A stretch of 64,000 bases of DNA from Gammaproteobacteria bacterium (GCA_030594815.1 JAUVEN010000004.1:1-64000); one strand, 5' to 3'. Numbered from the stretch's first letter, positions 34,537 through 45,160 are shown. Numbers and translations are program-made. Notes: generated by a model not told the origin, from the letters alone.

Positions 34537-36147
34537 ATGTATGAGTATTTTTTAGATATTGTTAATAATATAATTTATATTCCGGATGATGTTATGACTC
34601 ATCCTGGATTGCCAGCAGGTTGGGTAGCATTTATTTTATTCAGCATGATTGTTATCGGTTTACGCACGATAATTTATTTTTCAACTAGCAAATATAATGT
34701 AAGGAATAAGGCGTTATTTCAATATACGTTATCTGCTAAACCCATTAAGTTTATAGTAACGCATCCATGGCTAATAGTTAGTTTACGATTATTCACTGCT
34801 ACTGTTTTTTTAATTCTTATTTATGCGGGTTTATTTGGAACTCAAATAGCTGAAAAGAATATAGCTACCGTTTTAACATGGACTGTTTGGTGGTCAGGTG
34901 TTGTTATCAGTATTTTTTTTGTTGGTTCAGCCTGGTGTGCTATATGTCCCTGGGATGCCATTGCGACATGGTTGGTTAGACGTAAACTCTGGAAACGAGG
35001 TAACAAAAATAGCAGTTTAAATTTACGTGTACCAAAAACATTACGTTCCCTCTGGCCTGCACTTTTCATGTTTGTTGCATTAACCTGGCTAGAGCTTGGT
35101 ATAGGTGTAAGAGTAAGTCCATATGCTACGTCATTGTTCGCTTTGTTTATGCTTGTTCTGGCAATAATGTCTTTAGTTATTTATGAACGTAAGGCATTTT
35201 GTCGTTATTTTTGTGCAATAGGTCGAACGATAGGTGTGTATAGTTCGATCGCTCCTGTCGCCTTACGTCCTGTAGATAAAAAAATATGCGCAAATTGTAA
35301 AACTCTGGAGTGTTACCATGGTAGCCAGCAATCTACTGGTGATAAAGGTTTGCCATATATAGAACCTTGCCCTACACATTTAGTGATGGGTAGCTTAACT
35401 CAAAATACTTATTGCACTTCATGTGGTGCATGCAGTATGAGTTGCCCATCTGAAAATGTGAGTTGGCAAATACGTGGAATTGGGGATGAGATCATCCAGG
35501 CTTCACGAAAAACAGTTTTAAGAGGCCGGGTTGATGAAGCCTGGTTTATTTTAGGGCTTGTTAGCTTAACTATTTTTCACGGTGTTACCATGATGCCTTA
35601 TTGGGAAGACAGCATCCAAAAGCTGGCTTACACCATAGGTGACTCAGGACAGTTATTAATGAGTTTCTCAATGGGAATGATAGTGAGTATGTTGTTGCCA
35701 ATTATTTTATTTGTGCTGACCGTAAAACTGACGAAAGTATTAATGAAAACAGGTGAGGAATATAAACGAATTTTTTCTGCCCTTGCCTTAAGTATATTAC
35801 CTTTAGCTTTTACCTATCATATTGCGCATAACTTAACGTATTTGGTTGGTGAAAGTGCAGGATTCTGGAGTATTGTAGCTAATCCCATTGGTACTAATGT
35901 CTTACCAGGGGGAATGATGCGACACATGAATCCTTTGGTAGCAGATGATATTGTTTTTGCGCTACAGGGTTTATTAGTGGTTTTTGGTTTTTGGCTATCT
36001 TTGCGTATTGCTCGTCAACGTTTTCATCAAATAACAGAGTCAAAGAGTTTAAATTCAATAGCTTTTGTGCCGCTACTGGGTTTTATTTTTATAATTAGTT
36101 TAGTTGAACTCTGGTTATTGATGCAGCCCATGATTATGCGAATGTAA
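34537..36147 (+). CDS. Large membrane polyferredoxin (NosR/NapH-related)
   Basis: A 536-residue membrane protein. Helices at about 25-45, 70-100, 120-140, 165-200 and several near the C-terminus surround two membrane-facing cysteine motifs, CAICPW (about 142) and CRYFCAIG (about 225). Soluble iron-sulfur motifs follow: CANCKTLEC and CTSCGACSMSCP. The extra C-terminal block of five helices (residues 330-530) is not found in NapH. It lacks the NosR FMN domain. It is followed by a small ferredoxin and then nap, so it probably forms a membrane electron conduit for the periplasmic enzymes; the partner is unknown. Confidence 0.82.
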   Translation: MYEYFLDIVNNIIYIPDDVMTHPGLPAGWVAFILFSMIVIGLRTIIYFSTSKYNVRNKALFQYTLSAKPIKFIVTHPWLIVSLRLFTATVFLILIYAGLFGTQIAEKNIATVLTWTVWWSGVVISIFFVGSAWCAICPWDAIATWLVRRKLWKRGNKNSSLNLRVPKTLRSLWPALFMFVALTWLELGIGVRVSPYATSLFALFMLVLAIMSLVIYERKAFCRYFCAIGRTIGVYSSIAPVALRPVDKKICANCKTLECYHGSQQSTGDKGLPYIEPCPTHLVMGSLTQNTYCTSCGACSMSCPSENVSWQIRGIGDEIIQASRKTVLRGRVDEAWFILGLVSLTIFHGVTMMPYWEDSIQKLAYTIGDSGQLLMSFSMGMIVSMLLPIILFVLTVKLTKVLMKTGEEYKRIFSALALSILPLAFTYHIAHNLTYLVGESAGFWSIVANPIGTNVLPGGMMRHMNPLVADDIVFALQGLLVVFGFWLSLRIARQRFHQITESKSLNSIAFVPLLGFIFIISLVELWLLMQPMIMRM

Positions 36148-36214
36148 TAGTATTAGGGAATAATTATTTTGATAAATAAATTTAAAAGTTACCTAAGACA
36201 ATATTATAGTTTAA

Positions 36215-36556
36215 GTGCTTGTTGTCCTATTGGTGTATTTTTTAAAAGTTTGTCATTTATGTGATGACTGGCCATGTGTAAACGCATGTGAAGTGAACGC
36301 GCTTGTTTTATCTGAGGTAGAACCGAATGAACATATTAATATTCCTGGATTTTCCTCTGCAGAAATTGATACAAAAATCTGTTTACCTTATTCAGGTCCT
36401 GAGTGTGGGGCATGTGAGTCAGCTTGTCCGGTAAAAGGTACGCTGGTTTTTGTGCATGAAAAACTACTCATCAATCTTAAGCACTGTGTTGGTTGTGCTT
36501 TATGTCGGGAGGCATGTGTTGTTGAAAATAAAGCAATAAATATTAAGCCTCTGTAA
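36215..36556 (+). CDS. 4Fe-4S dicluster ferredoxin, N-terminus uncertain
   Basis: A ferredoxin-like protein with CHLCDDWPCVNAC, CGACESACP and CVGCALCREAC motifs, like NapG/HycB electron carriers, about 114 residues from GTG 36215. No ribosome site supports that GTG. A TTG at about 36168 behind AGGGA starts a frame reading INKFKSYLRQYY and SACCPIGVFF, which ends at a TGA. Removing one T from the run near 36240 joins the two frames (VFLKVCHLCDDWPC). So the gene may be longer and broken by one base or a sequencing slip. It is close behind the polyferredoxin gene and likely its partner. Confidence 0.6.
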   Translation: MLVVLLVYFLKVCHLCDDWPCVNACEVNALVLSEVEPNEHINIPGFSSAEIDTKICLPYSGPECGACESACPVKGTLVFVHEKLLINLKHCVGCALCREACVVENKAINIKPL

Positions 36557-36793
36557 CAATAAACTAATAATATATTTCCATTCCTTTCTTTCTATGTTCC
36601 TATTAATTTATATGATTGTCGCTTGACTACAATGCATGTAAATTCAATACGGTTAATGATTGTTACAAGTTATATAAACGGGTATTTATAATTTATAAAG
36701 TTAAGTATCTTTTGTTAGCACAAATAAATATAAAAATAATACACAAGCAAAATAGTCAGGCATAAGACAATCATATTAGTATTTAAGCAATTT

Positions 36794-36834
36794 TTGATGT
36801 AAATCAATGTTAATTAGTTTGAATGTACTAGTAT
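36794..36834 (+). promoter_or_regulatory. Dnr/Fnr-type promoter for the nap operon
   Basis: A perfect TTGAT-GTAA-ATCAA (36794-36807) with TAGTAT at 36829-36834 in the -10 position; the predicted start is near 36842. This places napFDAGHBC in the same regulatory class as nir and nor. The remainder of 36557-36871 contains no gene. Confidence 0.8.
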
Positions 36835-36871
36835 TGACTCGTCCTTTTTTTATTATGAGCTGGAGATTAAG

Positions 36872-37384
36872 TTGGGTGTGCTGAGCAGAAGGGCTTTATT
36901 AAAAGCTAAATTTAGCGGCTCTCAGCAAGCAGTACGATTACCCTGGGTACGAACAGAGCTTGAATTTACCGATAACTGTTCACGGTGCCATGACTGTATA
37001 TCAAAATGCCCGGAAAAAATTTTAGTTAAAGGTGACGGTGGCTTTCCGGAAGTAGATTTTAATCGAGGTGAGTGCACCTTTTGCCAGGAATGCGTGAAAA
37101 GTTGTTCTGAAGATTTATTTAGCCCTCTGAATGAAGAACCCTGGGCATTAAAAGCAACTATTGGTGAGCAGTGTCTTGCGGCAAAAAAAGTTGTTTGTGT
37201 TGTGTGCAAGGAACAGTGTGAGACAGAAGCCATTAGTTTTACTCCTAAAGTGAGGAGTGTTGCGCAGCCGGTTTTAACGATGGAATTATGTACAGGTTGT
37301 GGCGCATGTGCGAAGCCTTGTCCAAGCAATGCGATTAGTTTTAGTTATATAAACGAATTTGAACATCAGGAAAATGGAGAGTAA
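36872..37384 (+). CDS. napF: Ferredoxin-type protein NapF
   Basis: A cytoplasmic iron-sulfur protein of the Nap system that helps mature NapA. Four cysteine groups are present: CSRCHDCISKCP, CTFCQECVKSC, CVVCKEQCE and CTGCGACAKPCP. I choose the TTG at 36872 because GGAG lies six bases upstream and the N-terminus LSRRALLKAKF is typical; the GTG two codons later is an alternative. A non-ATG start may limit its expression. Confidence 0.92.
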   Translation: MGVLSRRALLKAKFSGSQQAVRLPWVRTELEFTDNCSRCHDCISKCPEKILVKGDGGFPEVDFNRGECTFCQECVKSCSEDLFSPLNEEPWALKATIGEQCLAAKKVVCVVCKEQCETEAISFTPKVRSVAQPVLTMELCTGCGACAKPCPSNAISFSYINEFEHQENGE

Positions 37385-37387
37385 TAC

Positions 37388-37708
37388 ATGAATATTAGTG
37401 GTGTTTTAGTCCATGTCCAGCCAAAGCAAATGGACGCTCTGAGTGAAGAATTAAATGCCATCGAAGGGGTGGAAGTTCATGCCGCAACGGATGGTAAATT
37501 AGTAGTAACAGTAGAAAATGAAAAACTTCATGCTTTAGCCGATCAGGTTATGGCTTTCCAACATCTAAAAGGTGTTATGTCTGTCGCAATGGTTTATCAC
37601 GAAAGTGATGATAATGAGAATATCAATATAGAAGAAGTTCTCGCCGAAGTAACTCCAGCTTGCACAGTAAACACTTGTAATGAACAACCTTCACAGGAGG
37701 CATCATAA
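37388..37708 (+). CDS. napD: NapA signal-peptide chaperone NapD
   Basis: A 106-residue cytoplasmic chaperone that binds the Tat signal of NapA and delays export until cofactor insertion. The ferredoxin-like fold shows as [36 protein letters not shown] and [11 protein letters not shown]. The C-terminus has an extra cysteine-containing tail (CTVNTC). It overlaps the napA start by one base. Confidence 0.95.
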   Translation: MNISGVLVHVQPKQMDALSEELNAIEGVEVHAATDGKLVVTVENEKLHALADQVMAFQHLKGVMSVAMVYHESDDNENINIEEVLAEVTPACTVNTCNEQPSQEAS

Positions 37709-40215
37709 TGAAGCTTAACCGTCGGAATTTTATAAAAACAAATGCAATTGCAGCCACCGCTGCGGCCGCGGGAATTACGATTCCAGGTATTAGCACTGCT
37801 GTAGCCAAAAGTGGACCGAATAAAATTCGCTGGGATAAAGCAGCATGCCGCTTTTGTGGTACAGGTTGTAGTGTTTTAGTTGGAACAAAAGACGGCCGCG
37901 TTGTGGCAACACAAGGTGATCCGGATGCACCTGTAAATCGCGGTTTAAATTGTATAAAAGGTTATTTCCTTTCTAAAATTATGTACGGCAAAGATCGTCT
38001 GACCAAACCGTTACTGCGTATGACCAATGGTAAATACGATAAAGAAGGTGATTTCGCTGAAGTTAGCTGGGATCAGGCCTTTGATATTATGGCTGTTAAA
38101 TTTAAAGAAGCCTTAAAGAAAAAAGGTCCAACTTCAGTCGGTATGTTTGGTTCTGGTCAGTGGACAATATGGGAAGGTTATGCAGCATCCAAATTATTTA
38201 AAGCCGGTTTACGAACAAATAATCTAGATCCTAATGCGCGTCATTGTATGGCTTCAGCAGTAGGTGCCTTCATGCGTGCCTTTGGTGCGGATGAGCCAAT
38301 GGGTTGTTACGATGATTTGGAACATGCTGATGCGTTTGTACTATGGGGCGCGAATATGGCCGAAATGCATCCAATTCTCTGGTCTCGTTTAAGCGATACA
38401 CGTTTAACCAAAAAAGGTTCTTCAGTACACGTATTATCAACCTTTAAACATCGTTGTTTTGATTTAGCCGATAACGGAATGGTATTTACACCACAAACTG
38501 ATTTAGCGATTGCTAACTATATCGCGCACTACATTATTGAAACAAAATCGTATGACAAAAAGTTTATTGGTGACAACGTTAACTTCACTAAAACTGCGAC
38601 GGATATTGGTTATGGATTACGTCCGGAACACCCGTTAGAAAAAGCGAAAAAAGGTAAAGGTGGTAAGTTAACAAAAATTAAATTTGATGAGTACGCTAAG
38701 TCAGTAGCAAAATATGATTTGGAATATACTTCTAAATTAAGTGGTGTCCCTAAAGCAAACTTGCTTAAGCTGGCAAAACTTTATGCCGATCCTAAAAAGA
38801 AAGTGACGTCTTTCTGGACCATGGGTTTCAATCAGCATACGCGTGGTGTATGGGTAAATGGTCTGGTTTACAATATTCATTTATTGATGGGTAAAATTTC
38901 AGAGCCTGGTAACAGCCCATTTTCATTAACGGGTCAGCCTTCTGCTTGTGGTACCGCGCGTGAAGTAGGTACTTTCTCTCACAGATTACCTGCTGATTTA
39001 GTTGTTAAGAAAAAAGCACATCGTGACTTTGCAGAGAAAGTCTGGGATTTGCCGGAAGGTACCATTCCACCTAAACCGGGTTATCACGCTGTATTACAAA
39101 ATCGTATGTTAAAAGACGGCAAGTTGAATGCTTACTGGGTAATGTGTAATAACAATGTTCAGGCCGCGGCCAACTTTAATGATGAAACCTATCCTGGTTA
39201 CCGTAACCCTGAAAACTTCATTGTCGTTTCTGATCCGTACCCAACGGTAACTGCATTAGCGGGTGATTTAATTTTACCAACGGCAATGTGGACAGAAAAA
39301 GAAGGTGCCTACGGTAATGCAGAACGTCGTACTCAATTCTGGCGTCAGCAAGTTAGTGCTCCGGGTGAAGCAAAGTCTGATTTATGGCAGATGGTTGAAT
39401 TCTCAAAACGCTTTAAAGTTGAAGAAGTATGGCCTGCAGATTTAATTGCCAAGAAGCCGAGTGTAAAAGGTAAAACCTTGTACGAAGTTTTATTCAAAAA
39501 TGGTCAGGTAAATAAGTATCCAAAACAACAGGTAACCGATAGTCGTGGTAACACATACGATAATGCTGAGATGGATGATTTTGGTTTCTATTTACAAAAA
39601 GGTTTATTTGAAGAGTATCGCCGCTTTGGTACTGAAGGTCCGAAGAAAGGTCATGATCTTGCAGAATTTGATGCCTATCATAATTCACGTGGTTTACGCT
39701 GGCCGGTTGTTAACGGAAAAGAAACCTTGTGGCGCTACCGCGAAGGTTATGATCCTTTTGTTAAGAAAGGTGAAGGCGTTAAGTTCTATGGTAAGAAAGA
39801 TGGCAAGGCCAATATTATCTTTGCACCTTATGAGCCACCAGCTGAAAGTCCGGATAAAGAATATGATTTGTGGATGTCAACCGGTCGCGTACTTGAACAT
39901 TGGCATTCAGGCTCAATGACCCGTCGTGTTCCTGAGTTATATCGTGCATTCCCTGATGCGGTTATGTTTATGCATCCAAATGATGCAAAAAAACGTGGCT
40001 TGCGTCGTGGTATGACTGCTAAAGTTGCCAGTCGCCGTGGTGATATTACATTGAAGGTGGAAACACGTGGACGAAATCGTCCACCAGAAGGTTTGATTTT
40101 TGTACCCTGGTTTGATGCAGGACGTTTGGTTAATAAGTTAATTCTTGATGCAACGGATCCGTTATCAAAAGAAACAGATTATAAGAAGTCTGCCGTTAAG
40201 GTAACGAAAGCGTAA
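37708..40215 (+). CDS. napA: Periplasmic nitrate reductase catalytic subunit NapA
   Basis: A molybdenum bis-MGD enzyme that reduces nitrate to nitrite in the periplasm. The N-terminal twin-arginine signal RRNFIK is followed by an alanine-rich hydrophobic stretch. The [4Fe-4S] cluster is bound by C47, C50, C54 and C82. The molybdenum ligand is C179 in ARHCMAS. The length of 835 residues is normal. A strong AGGAGG ribosome site inside the end of napD drives translation, and the start overlaps the napD stop. Confidence 0.98.
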   Translation: MKLNRRNFIKTNAIAATAAAAGITIPGISTAVAKSGPNKIRWDKAACRFCGTGCSVLVGTKDGRVVATQGDPDAPVNRGLNCIKGYFLSKIMYGKDRLTKPLLRMTNGKYDKEGDFAEVSWDQAFDIMAVKFKEALKKKGPTSVGMFGSGQWTIWEGYAASKLFKAGLRTNNLDPNARHCMASAVGAFMRAFGADEPMGCYDDLEHADAFVLWGANMAEMHPILWSRLSDTRLTKKGSSVHVLSTFKHRCFDLADNGMVFTPQTDLAIANYIAHYIIETKSYDKKFIGDNVNFTKTATDIGYGLRPEHPLEKAKKGKGGKLTKIKFDEYAKSVAKYDLEYTSKLSGVPKANLLKLAKLYADPKKKVTSFWTMGFNQHTRGVWVNGLVYNIHLLMGKISEPGNSPFSLTGQPSACGTAREVGTFSHRLPADLVVKKKAHRDFAEKVWDLPEGTIPPKPGYHAVLQNRMLKDGKLNAYWVMCNNNVQAAANFNDETYPGYRNPENFIVVSDPYPTVTALAGDLILPTAMWTEKEGAYGNAERRTQFWRQQVSAPGEAKSDLWQMVEFSKRFKVEEVWPADLIAKKPSVKGKTLYEVLFKNGQVNKYPKQQVTDSRGNTYDNAEMDDFGFYLQKGLFEEYRRFGTEGPKKGHDLAEFDAYHNSRGLRWPVVNGKETLWRYREGYDPFVKKGEGVKFYGKKDGKANIIFAPYEPPAESPDKEYDLWMSTGRVLEHWHSGSMTRRVPELYRAFPDAVMFMHPNDAKKRGLRRGMTAKVASRRGDITLKVETRGRNRPPEGLIFVPWFDAGRLVNKLILDATDPLSKETDYKKSAVKVTKA

Positions 40216-40230
40216 TAAAGGAAAGCCAAC

Positions 40231-41013
40231 GTGTTAAAACACCAGTTAAGCCGTAGACGATTTATCGTTGACACCGCAAGAGCAGCAAGCGGTGTGGCTT
40301 TGTTGGGTGTTGGCTTAGGTTTATATACAAAAGAGGCTAAATCTTTACCGGCATATGCACTGCGACCACCGGGTGTTGAAAATGAAGATGATTTTTTAGC
40401 CGCCTGTATTCGCTGTGGTTTATGTGTTCGTGATTGTCCTTATGATATTTTAAAACTTTCGGAATTGGCTGAACCTGTTGCACTGGGTACTCCCTATTTT
40501 GAGGCACGAAAGATTCCTTGTGAAATGTGTGAAGATATACCGTGTGTTGTGGCTTGTCCGACCGGTGCTTTAGACAAAGAACTGACTAATATCGATGATG
40601 CCCGTATGGGACTTGCCGTTATAGTGGATCAGGAAACATGTTTGAATTATCTCGGTTTACGTTGTGATGTTTGCCATCGTATTTGCCCTTTAATAAATGA
40701 AGCGATTACGCTGGAACCCAGACATAACCAGCGAAGCGGTAAACATACGATCTTTATACCGGTTGTTCATTCAGATAAATGCACTGGCTGTGGTAAATGT
40801 GAGCGGGGCTGTGTACTGGAAGAAGCCGCTATTAAAGTATTACCGCTGAAGCTGGCTAAAGGTGAGTTGGGTCATCATTACCGCCTCGGTTGGGAAGAGA
40901 AAGAAAAAGCGGGTAAGAGTTTAGTGACGCCAGATAAAGAACATAAATATAATTTACCTGAAGGTTTGAAGTACGAACATGAAGGTGAAGGTTTGATGAA
41001 GGATTCACGCTAA
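40231..41013 (+). CDS. napG: Quinol-dehydrogenase ferredoxin subunit NapG
   Basis: An exported ferredoxin (260 aa) with a twin-arginine leader (SRRRFIVD) and four [4Fe-4S] motifs: [35 protein letters not shown] and [11 protein letters not shown]. NapG and NapH form a quinol-oxidising branch that passes electrons to NapC/NapB. The start is GTG 40231, supported by AAAGGA upstream. It overlaps napH by one base. Confidence 0.95.
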   Translation: MLKHQLSRRRFIVDTARAASGVALLGVGLGLYTKEAKSLPAYALRPPGVENEDDFLAACIRCGLCVRDCPYDILKLSELAEPVALGTPYFEARKIPCEMCEDIPCVVACPTGALDKELTNIDDARMGLAVIVDQETCLNYLGLRCDVCHRICPLINEAITLEPRHNQRSGKHTIFIPVVHSDKCTGCGKCERGCVLEEAAIKVLPLKLAKGELGHHYRLGWEEKEKAGKSLVTPDKEHKYNLPEGLKYEHEGEGLMKDSR

Positions 41014-41921
41014 TGGCAGCAAATTTACCCGAGCAGGTCGGTAAAGAAGCAGTGTTAGTTAAAGGGTGGTGGCGTGCAAATAAGTGGCTATTACTTCGAC
41101 GAACAAGCCAGCTTTTGGTCATAGTAATATTTTTAACTGGACCTTTATTAGGAGAAGGTTACTGGATTGCAAAAGGTAATTTAACATCAAGTTTAACATT
41201 TGATATTTTACCGTTAACCGATCCCTATGTTTTATTACAATCATTTTTTGCCGGACATGAGATTATAAGTCAGGCACTCATTGGCGCAGTGATTGTAACC
41301 GTGTTTTATTTTTTAGTCGGTGGTAGAGTTTTTTGTTCATGGGTTTGCCCGGTCAATGTTGTTACTGATGCAGCCGATGGATTACGAAGAAAATATAAAA
41401 TTAAAGGTGGTGCGCGGTTCTCTCGAGATTTACGTTACTGGATACTCGCGATGACGTTAATAGTGGCTGCGGTAACAGGTAGCATTGTCTGGGAGTTTAT
41501 TAATCCTGTTTCAATTTTGCATAGATCAATTATTTTTGGCTTTGGTTATGCGGGATTAGTTATTTTAGCCATCTTTTTATTTGATCTCTTATTAAGCCGG
41601 CAAGGATGGTGTGGTCATCTTTGTCCAGTAGGTGCATTTTATAGCTTGTTGGGACGTATTAGTCTTGTTCGAGTTAGTGCACCAAATAGGGAAAGCTGCG
41701 ATGACTGTATGGACTGTTTTATGGTCTGTCCTGAAAAACAAGTCATCAAGCCTGCCTTAAAAGGTGCAGATAAAGGAATAGGTCCCGTTATTACGGACAT
41801 GAATTGTACGAATTGTGGTCGCTGTATAGATGTTTGCGCCAAAGATGTATTTAAGTTTTCAAATCGTTTTAATAATGACACGTTATTGAATGAATCTAAA
41901 AAAGAGGAGGTTGCACCATGA
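41013..41921 (+). CDS. napH: Membrane ferredoxin NapH
   Basis: A 302-residue integral membrane protein with four helices, two membrane-facing motifs (CSWVCPVNVV and CGHLCPVGAF) and two cytoplasmic [4Fe-4S] motifs (CDDCMDCFMVCP and CTNCGRCIDVC). It is the quinol-oxidising partner of NapG. It is related to the polyferredoxins at 9691 and 34537 but is the canonical NapH. It overlaps napB by four bases. Confidence 0.95.
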   Translation: MAANLPEQVGKEAVLVKGWWRANKWLLLRRTSQLLVIVIFLTGPLLGEGYWIAKGNLTSSLTFDILPLTDPYVLLQSFFAGHEIISQALIGAVIVTVFYFLVGGRVFCSWVCPVNVVTDAADGLRRKYKIKGGARFSRDLRYWILAMTLIVAAVTGSIVWEFINPVSILHRSIIFGFGYAGLVILAIFLFDLLLSRQGWCGHLCPVGAFYSLLGRISLVRVSAPNRESCDDCMDCFMVCPEKQVIKPALKGADKGIGPVITDMNCTNCGRCIDVCAKDVFKFSNRFNNDTLLNESKKEEVAP

Positions 41922-42367
41922 AAAGGTCAACTGTAATGAGTATTGTAATGATGTTGGGTTTTGGCTTATTAGTGAACCAGGCTTGGGCAGAACATGTTGA
42001 ATCTTTACGTGGAGCAAATCCAATGGATGAGCCTGCGAAAACACCACAAGTAATGAAATGGCAAAATGATCGTGAACCGATTACACGTGATTATATGCAA
42101 CAGCCGCCATTGATTCCTCATAAGACCAAAGGCTACAGGATTAATATTAAATTCAATAAATGTTTAACTTGTCATAGTTGGGCAAATTATAAAGAAGCTG
42201 GCGCTACTAAAATCAGCCAAACACATTTCAATGATAGAGAAAATAATGTCTTAGCGAATATTGCGCCACGTCGTTACTTCTGTACTCAGTGTCATGTTCC
42301 TCAAGTGAATGCAAAACCACTGGTGGAAAATACATTCAATCCATTACAGACAATCAAACGTCATTAA
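41918..42367 (+). CDS. napB: Nitrate reductase dihaem cytochrome NapB
   Basis: The electron-transfer subunit of NapAB. The signal peptide ends near AWAE (residues 22-25). The two haem sites are CLTCH (82-86) and CTQCH (122-126), with the histidines for bis-His ligation at PHKTKGY and QTHFNDR. It is a normal 149 residues and translationally coupled to napH. Confidence 0.96.
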   Translation: MKRSTVMSIVMMLGFGLLVNQAWAEHVESLRGANPMDEPAKTPQVMKWQNDREPITRDYMQQPPLIPHKTKGYRINIKFNKCLTCHSWANYKEAGATKISQTHFNDRENNVLANIAPRRYFCTQCHVPQVNAKPLVENTFNPLQTIKRH

Positions 42368-42403
42368 TTGGTAAATTAATTGTATTTAAAGAAGGATTGA
42401 ACA

Positions 42404-43039
42404 ATGAGTGTTTATAACAATGTAAAAGATAAACTCCAGGCTATTTTGAAGTTTCTTAAAAAGCCAACGGCAAAATATTCATTAGGTACTTTGCTGGTAG
42501 TTGGTTTTATAACCGGAGTTATATTTTGGGGTGGCTTTAATACCGCCATGGAAATGACCAATAATGAAGAGTTTTGTATTTCATGTCACGAAATGCGTGA
42601 CAATGTATACGAAGAATATAAAGACTCTGTTCATTATTCAAACAGAACGGGTGTGCGTGCAACATGTCCTGATTGTCATGTTCCAAAAGAGTGGGTATAC
42701 AAAGTTGTTCGCAAGATCAAGGCAACCAATGAGCTCTGGCATAAAGCTTTAGGCACGATTGATACACCTGAAAAATTTGAGAAAAAACGTTTACAGCTCG
42801 CGAGAAATGTCTGGAAAGCAATGAAAGAAACGGATTCTCGTGAATGTCGTAACTGCCATGATTACAAGTCAATGGATTATACTGAGCAAGGTCGACGTTC
42901 TATGGATCAACACTCAAAAGGGTTGGATAAAGGAAAGACCTGTATCGATTGCCATAAAGGTATCGCACATTCTTTACCTGCAATGTACGAAGTAGATCCA
43001 AGTACAGCGGTAGGTACTGCAGTACACACTACAGAATAA
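42404..43039 (+). CDS. napC: Tetrahaem quinol dehydrogenase NapC
   Basis: A membrane-anchored (helix about residues 27-45) tetrahaem cytochrome that passes quinol electrons to NapB. Haem motifs are CISCH (58-62), CPDCH, CRNCH and CIDCH. About half the residues match the N-terminal domain of the NirT fusion protein (shared VIFWGGFNTxMExTN, TDSRECRNCH), showing a recent duplication. The 211-residue length is standard. It is the last nap gene before a terminator. Confidence 0.96.
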   Translation: MSVYNNVKDKLQAILKFLKKPTAKYSLGTLLVVGFITGVIFWGGFNTAMEMTNNEEFCISCHEMRDNVYEEYKDSVHYSNRTGVRATCPDCHVPKEWVYKVVRKIKATNELWHKALGTIDTPEKFEKKRLQLARNVWKAMKETDSRECRNCHDYKSMDYTEQGRRSMDQHSKGLDKGKTCIDCHKGIAHSLPAMYEVDPSTAVGTAVHTTE

Positions 43040-43052
43040 GTCGTAATTATTT

Positions 43053-43080
43053 AAAACCACTCTGTAACAAGGGTGGTTTT
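43053..43080 (+). terminator. Terminator after napC, probably bidirectional
   Basis: AAAACCACTCT / AGGGTGGTTTT (11 bp, one G-T pair) with loop GTAACA. A T-rich stretch follows at a short distance on the plus strand and A runs on the other side could serve the minus strand, where the sensor kinase gene ends. Confidence 0.75.
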
Positions 43081-43133
43081 AAAGATTCAAGTTCTCTTCT
43101 TTTTTTATTTTATAATGCTAACGTTATTTTTCC

Positions 43134-44459
43134 TTATATTGTAATAACTATTTTTGCTCCACCTAAGGGGCTATTAGATATTTTCATTTCACCTTTATAA
43201 AGTAATAGAATATTATTTACCATCGCCAGTCCAAGGCCATGTCCTGGTGTATTTTGATCTGCTCGTTGACCTCGTAATAAAATCCGTTTCTGTTCATTTT
43301 TATTGATGCCAGGGCCGTTATCTTCAATATTGATTTGTACTTTTTCGTTTAATGGTATTGCAGATATAGTTACTTTTGAGCTACACCATTTATATGCATT
43401 TTCAAGAAGATTACCCAGTAATTCATAGAGATCGCCTTGATCCATCTTAATCATTAATTCGTCAGCTATATCAATTTGTACATAAATGTTTTTATCTTTA
43501 TGTACCTTATTTAAGGTGTTGATTATTTTTTTTGTGATGGGGTAAAGTGCAACAGCATCAGAGAGTTGTATACGACTAACTGTAGCTGCACGTTGTAATT
43601 GAAATTCAACAATATTATTAATGGTTGCAAGCTGTTCCAGTGCGACTTCTTTTTCTTTATTCGAAGTTGTATTAATTATTCCTTGCAATACTGCTATCGG
43701 TGTTTTCAGACTATGCGCCATATTTCCAAGAGCATCGCGATAACGGGTAAGTTGTTGTTGCGATGTGTCTAATAATTGATTTAGATTATTTGTTAGTGGG
43801 GTTATTTCTTTTGGGTACTCATCACTTAGTTTTTTAGACTTGCCTTCTTCAATCCTGATTAATTCTTCTGCAACGTGGCGCAAAGGTTTTAAACCCCAGC
43901 GCAATATTAATGTTTGGATAATAATCAAGATTAAGCTAACACCGGCTAACCATCCCCACAGATTTTTTCTGAAGAGTATGATTTGCGAATTAAAAACACT
44001 TTTATTCTCGGATATTTGAAAAATATAGGTTTGTTCCCCGTCATCGCTAACCCATTGTGTTGCAAAGTTTAACAAAGTATAAGCGCTACCATTATGTTTG
44101 AAATCTGAAAATATGAGCTCGCCGATAATGATGTTCTTCGGGAAATCAATATTTTTACTTAACATGGATTTTGAACGCCAAACGGTTTTTTTATCGTCTG
44201 TCATTACTCTGGCATGCAGAGTTGACTCTGGAATATTTAAACGAGGTTCGGTTATATTTTCAGGAAGATATAATCTATTATTTTCATCAAGCTCAGCGGT
44301 TGCTAACAGGGTATAAATTTGTGTACGCAGGTTTTCACGTTGCGCACGTTCAACATTGTTACGGAAACCTTTATCCAGCACTAAGCCGGTTAAGGTCATA
44401 AATAATATTAAAATTATTAATACAGAAAACAGGACGCGTGAGTGGATTGAAAATTTCAC
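43134..44459 (-). CDS. Sensor histidine kinase (PhoQ/QseC-like)
   Basis: A 441-residue membrane kinase. A first helix (about residues 7-29), a periplasmic sensor of about 140 residues and a second helix (about 168-188) lead to a HAMP linker. The HisKA box is GNMAHSLKTPIAVLQG, and the HATPase motifs are LGNLLENAYKW, IEDNGPGI and GHGLGLAMV. It overlaps the response-regulator gene by four bases. The ligand is unknown; the neighbouring PepSY and Arg/His-rich genes suggest metal or envelope stress sensing. Confidence 0.88.
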   Translation of the reverse strand: MKFSIHSRVLFSVLIILILFMTLTGLVLDKGFRNNVERAQRENLRTQIYTLLATAELDENNRLYLPENITEPRLNIPESTLHARVMTDDKKTVWRSKSMLSKNIDFPKNIIIGELIFSDFKHNGSAYTLLNFATQWVSDDGEQTYIFQISENKSVFNSQIILFRKNLWGWLAGVSLILIIIQTLILRWGLKPLRHVAEELIRIEEGKSKKLSDEYPKEITPLTNNLNQLLDTSQQQLTRYRDALGNMAHSLKTPIAVLQGIINTTSNKEKEVALEQLATINNIVEFQLQRAATVSRIQLSDAVALYPITKKIINTLNKVHKDKNIYVQIDIADELMIKMDQGDLYELLGNLLENAYKWCSSKVTISAIPLNEKVQINIEDNGPGINKNEQKRILLRGQRADQNTPGHGLGLAMVNNILLLYKGEMKISNSPLGGAKIVITI

Positions 44460-45160
44460 GATACGGTCGAAACTTCATCGCTATTAATGCGATCTAAATT
44501 CCATCGATAGCCACGGCCTCGTAGTGTTTCAATGGGTTTTAATTTTCCATCCGGGTCGAGTTTTTTTCGTAATCTTCCGACAAAGACTTCAATAACATTA
44601 CTATCACGATCAAAGTCCTGATCGTAAATGTGTTCTGTCAATTCTGTTTTGGAGATAACTTTTTCGGAATTCATAACAAGATATTCAATAACTTTATATT
44701 CATAAGCGGTAAGCTCAAGTTCTTTGTCATTAACTAAAACAGTTTGAGCAGAAATATTAATGCAAATGGAGTTGAATTGAATTGTGGGCTGACTTACGCC
44801 TGCGGAGCGACGCAATAAAGCACGTGTTCGTGCCAGTAATTCTTCGTTATGGAATGGTTTTACCAGGTAGTCATCTGCACCGGCTTCAAGTCCTTCGACT
44901 TTATCCTGCCAATTACCCCGCGCCGTTAAAATAAGAATAGGAAATGTTTTATCGAGCTTTCGCCATTTTTGAATAACGTCTATGCCAGAAAGTTTTGGCA
45001 ATCCCAGGTCGACAATCGCTAAATCAAAGGGGTATTCGCGTCCCATAAAAAAGCCGGCTTCGCCATCTTCTGCTGCATCAACGGCATAGCCTTGTTTTTG
45101 TAGATACTGTTGCAGTTGTTCTCTTAAGTTGGGTTCATCTTCAATGATTAATAAACGCAT
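44456..45160 (-). CDS. OmpR-family response regulator (PhoP/QseB-like)
   Basis: A 234-residue regulator with a receiver domain (DD at 8-9, phosphoacceptor in AIVDLGLPKLSG, T in LTARG, K in VKPFHNEE) and a winged-helix DNA-binding domain (ELTAYEYKVIEYL, DSNVIEVFVGRLRKKL). It is coupled to the kinase gene by overlap and lies nine bases after the PepSY gene. Confidence 0.93.
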   Translation of the reverse strand: MRLLIIEDEPNLREQLQQYLQKQGYAVDAAEDGEAGFFMGREYPFDLAIVDLGLPKLSGIDVIQKWRKLDKTFPILILTARGNWQDKVEGLEAGADDYLVKPFHNEELLARTRALLRRSAGVSQPTIQFNSICINISAQTVLVNDKELELTAYEYKVIEYLVMNSEKVISKTELTEHIYDQDFDRDSNVIEVFVGRLRKKLDPDGKLKPIETLRGRGYRWNLDRINSDEVSTVS

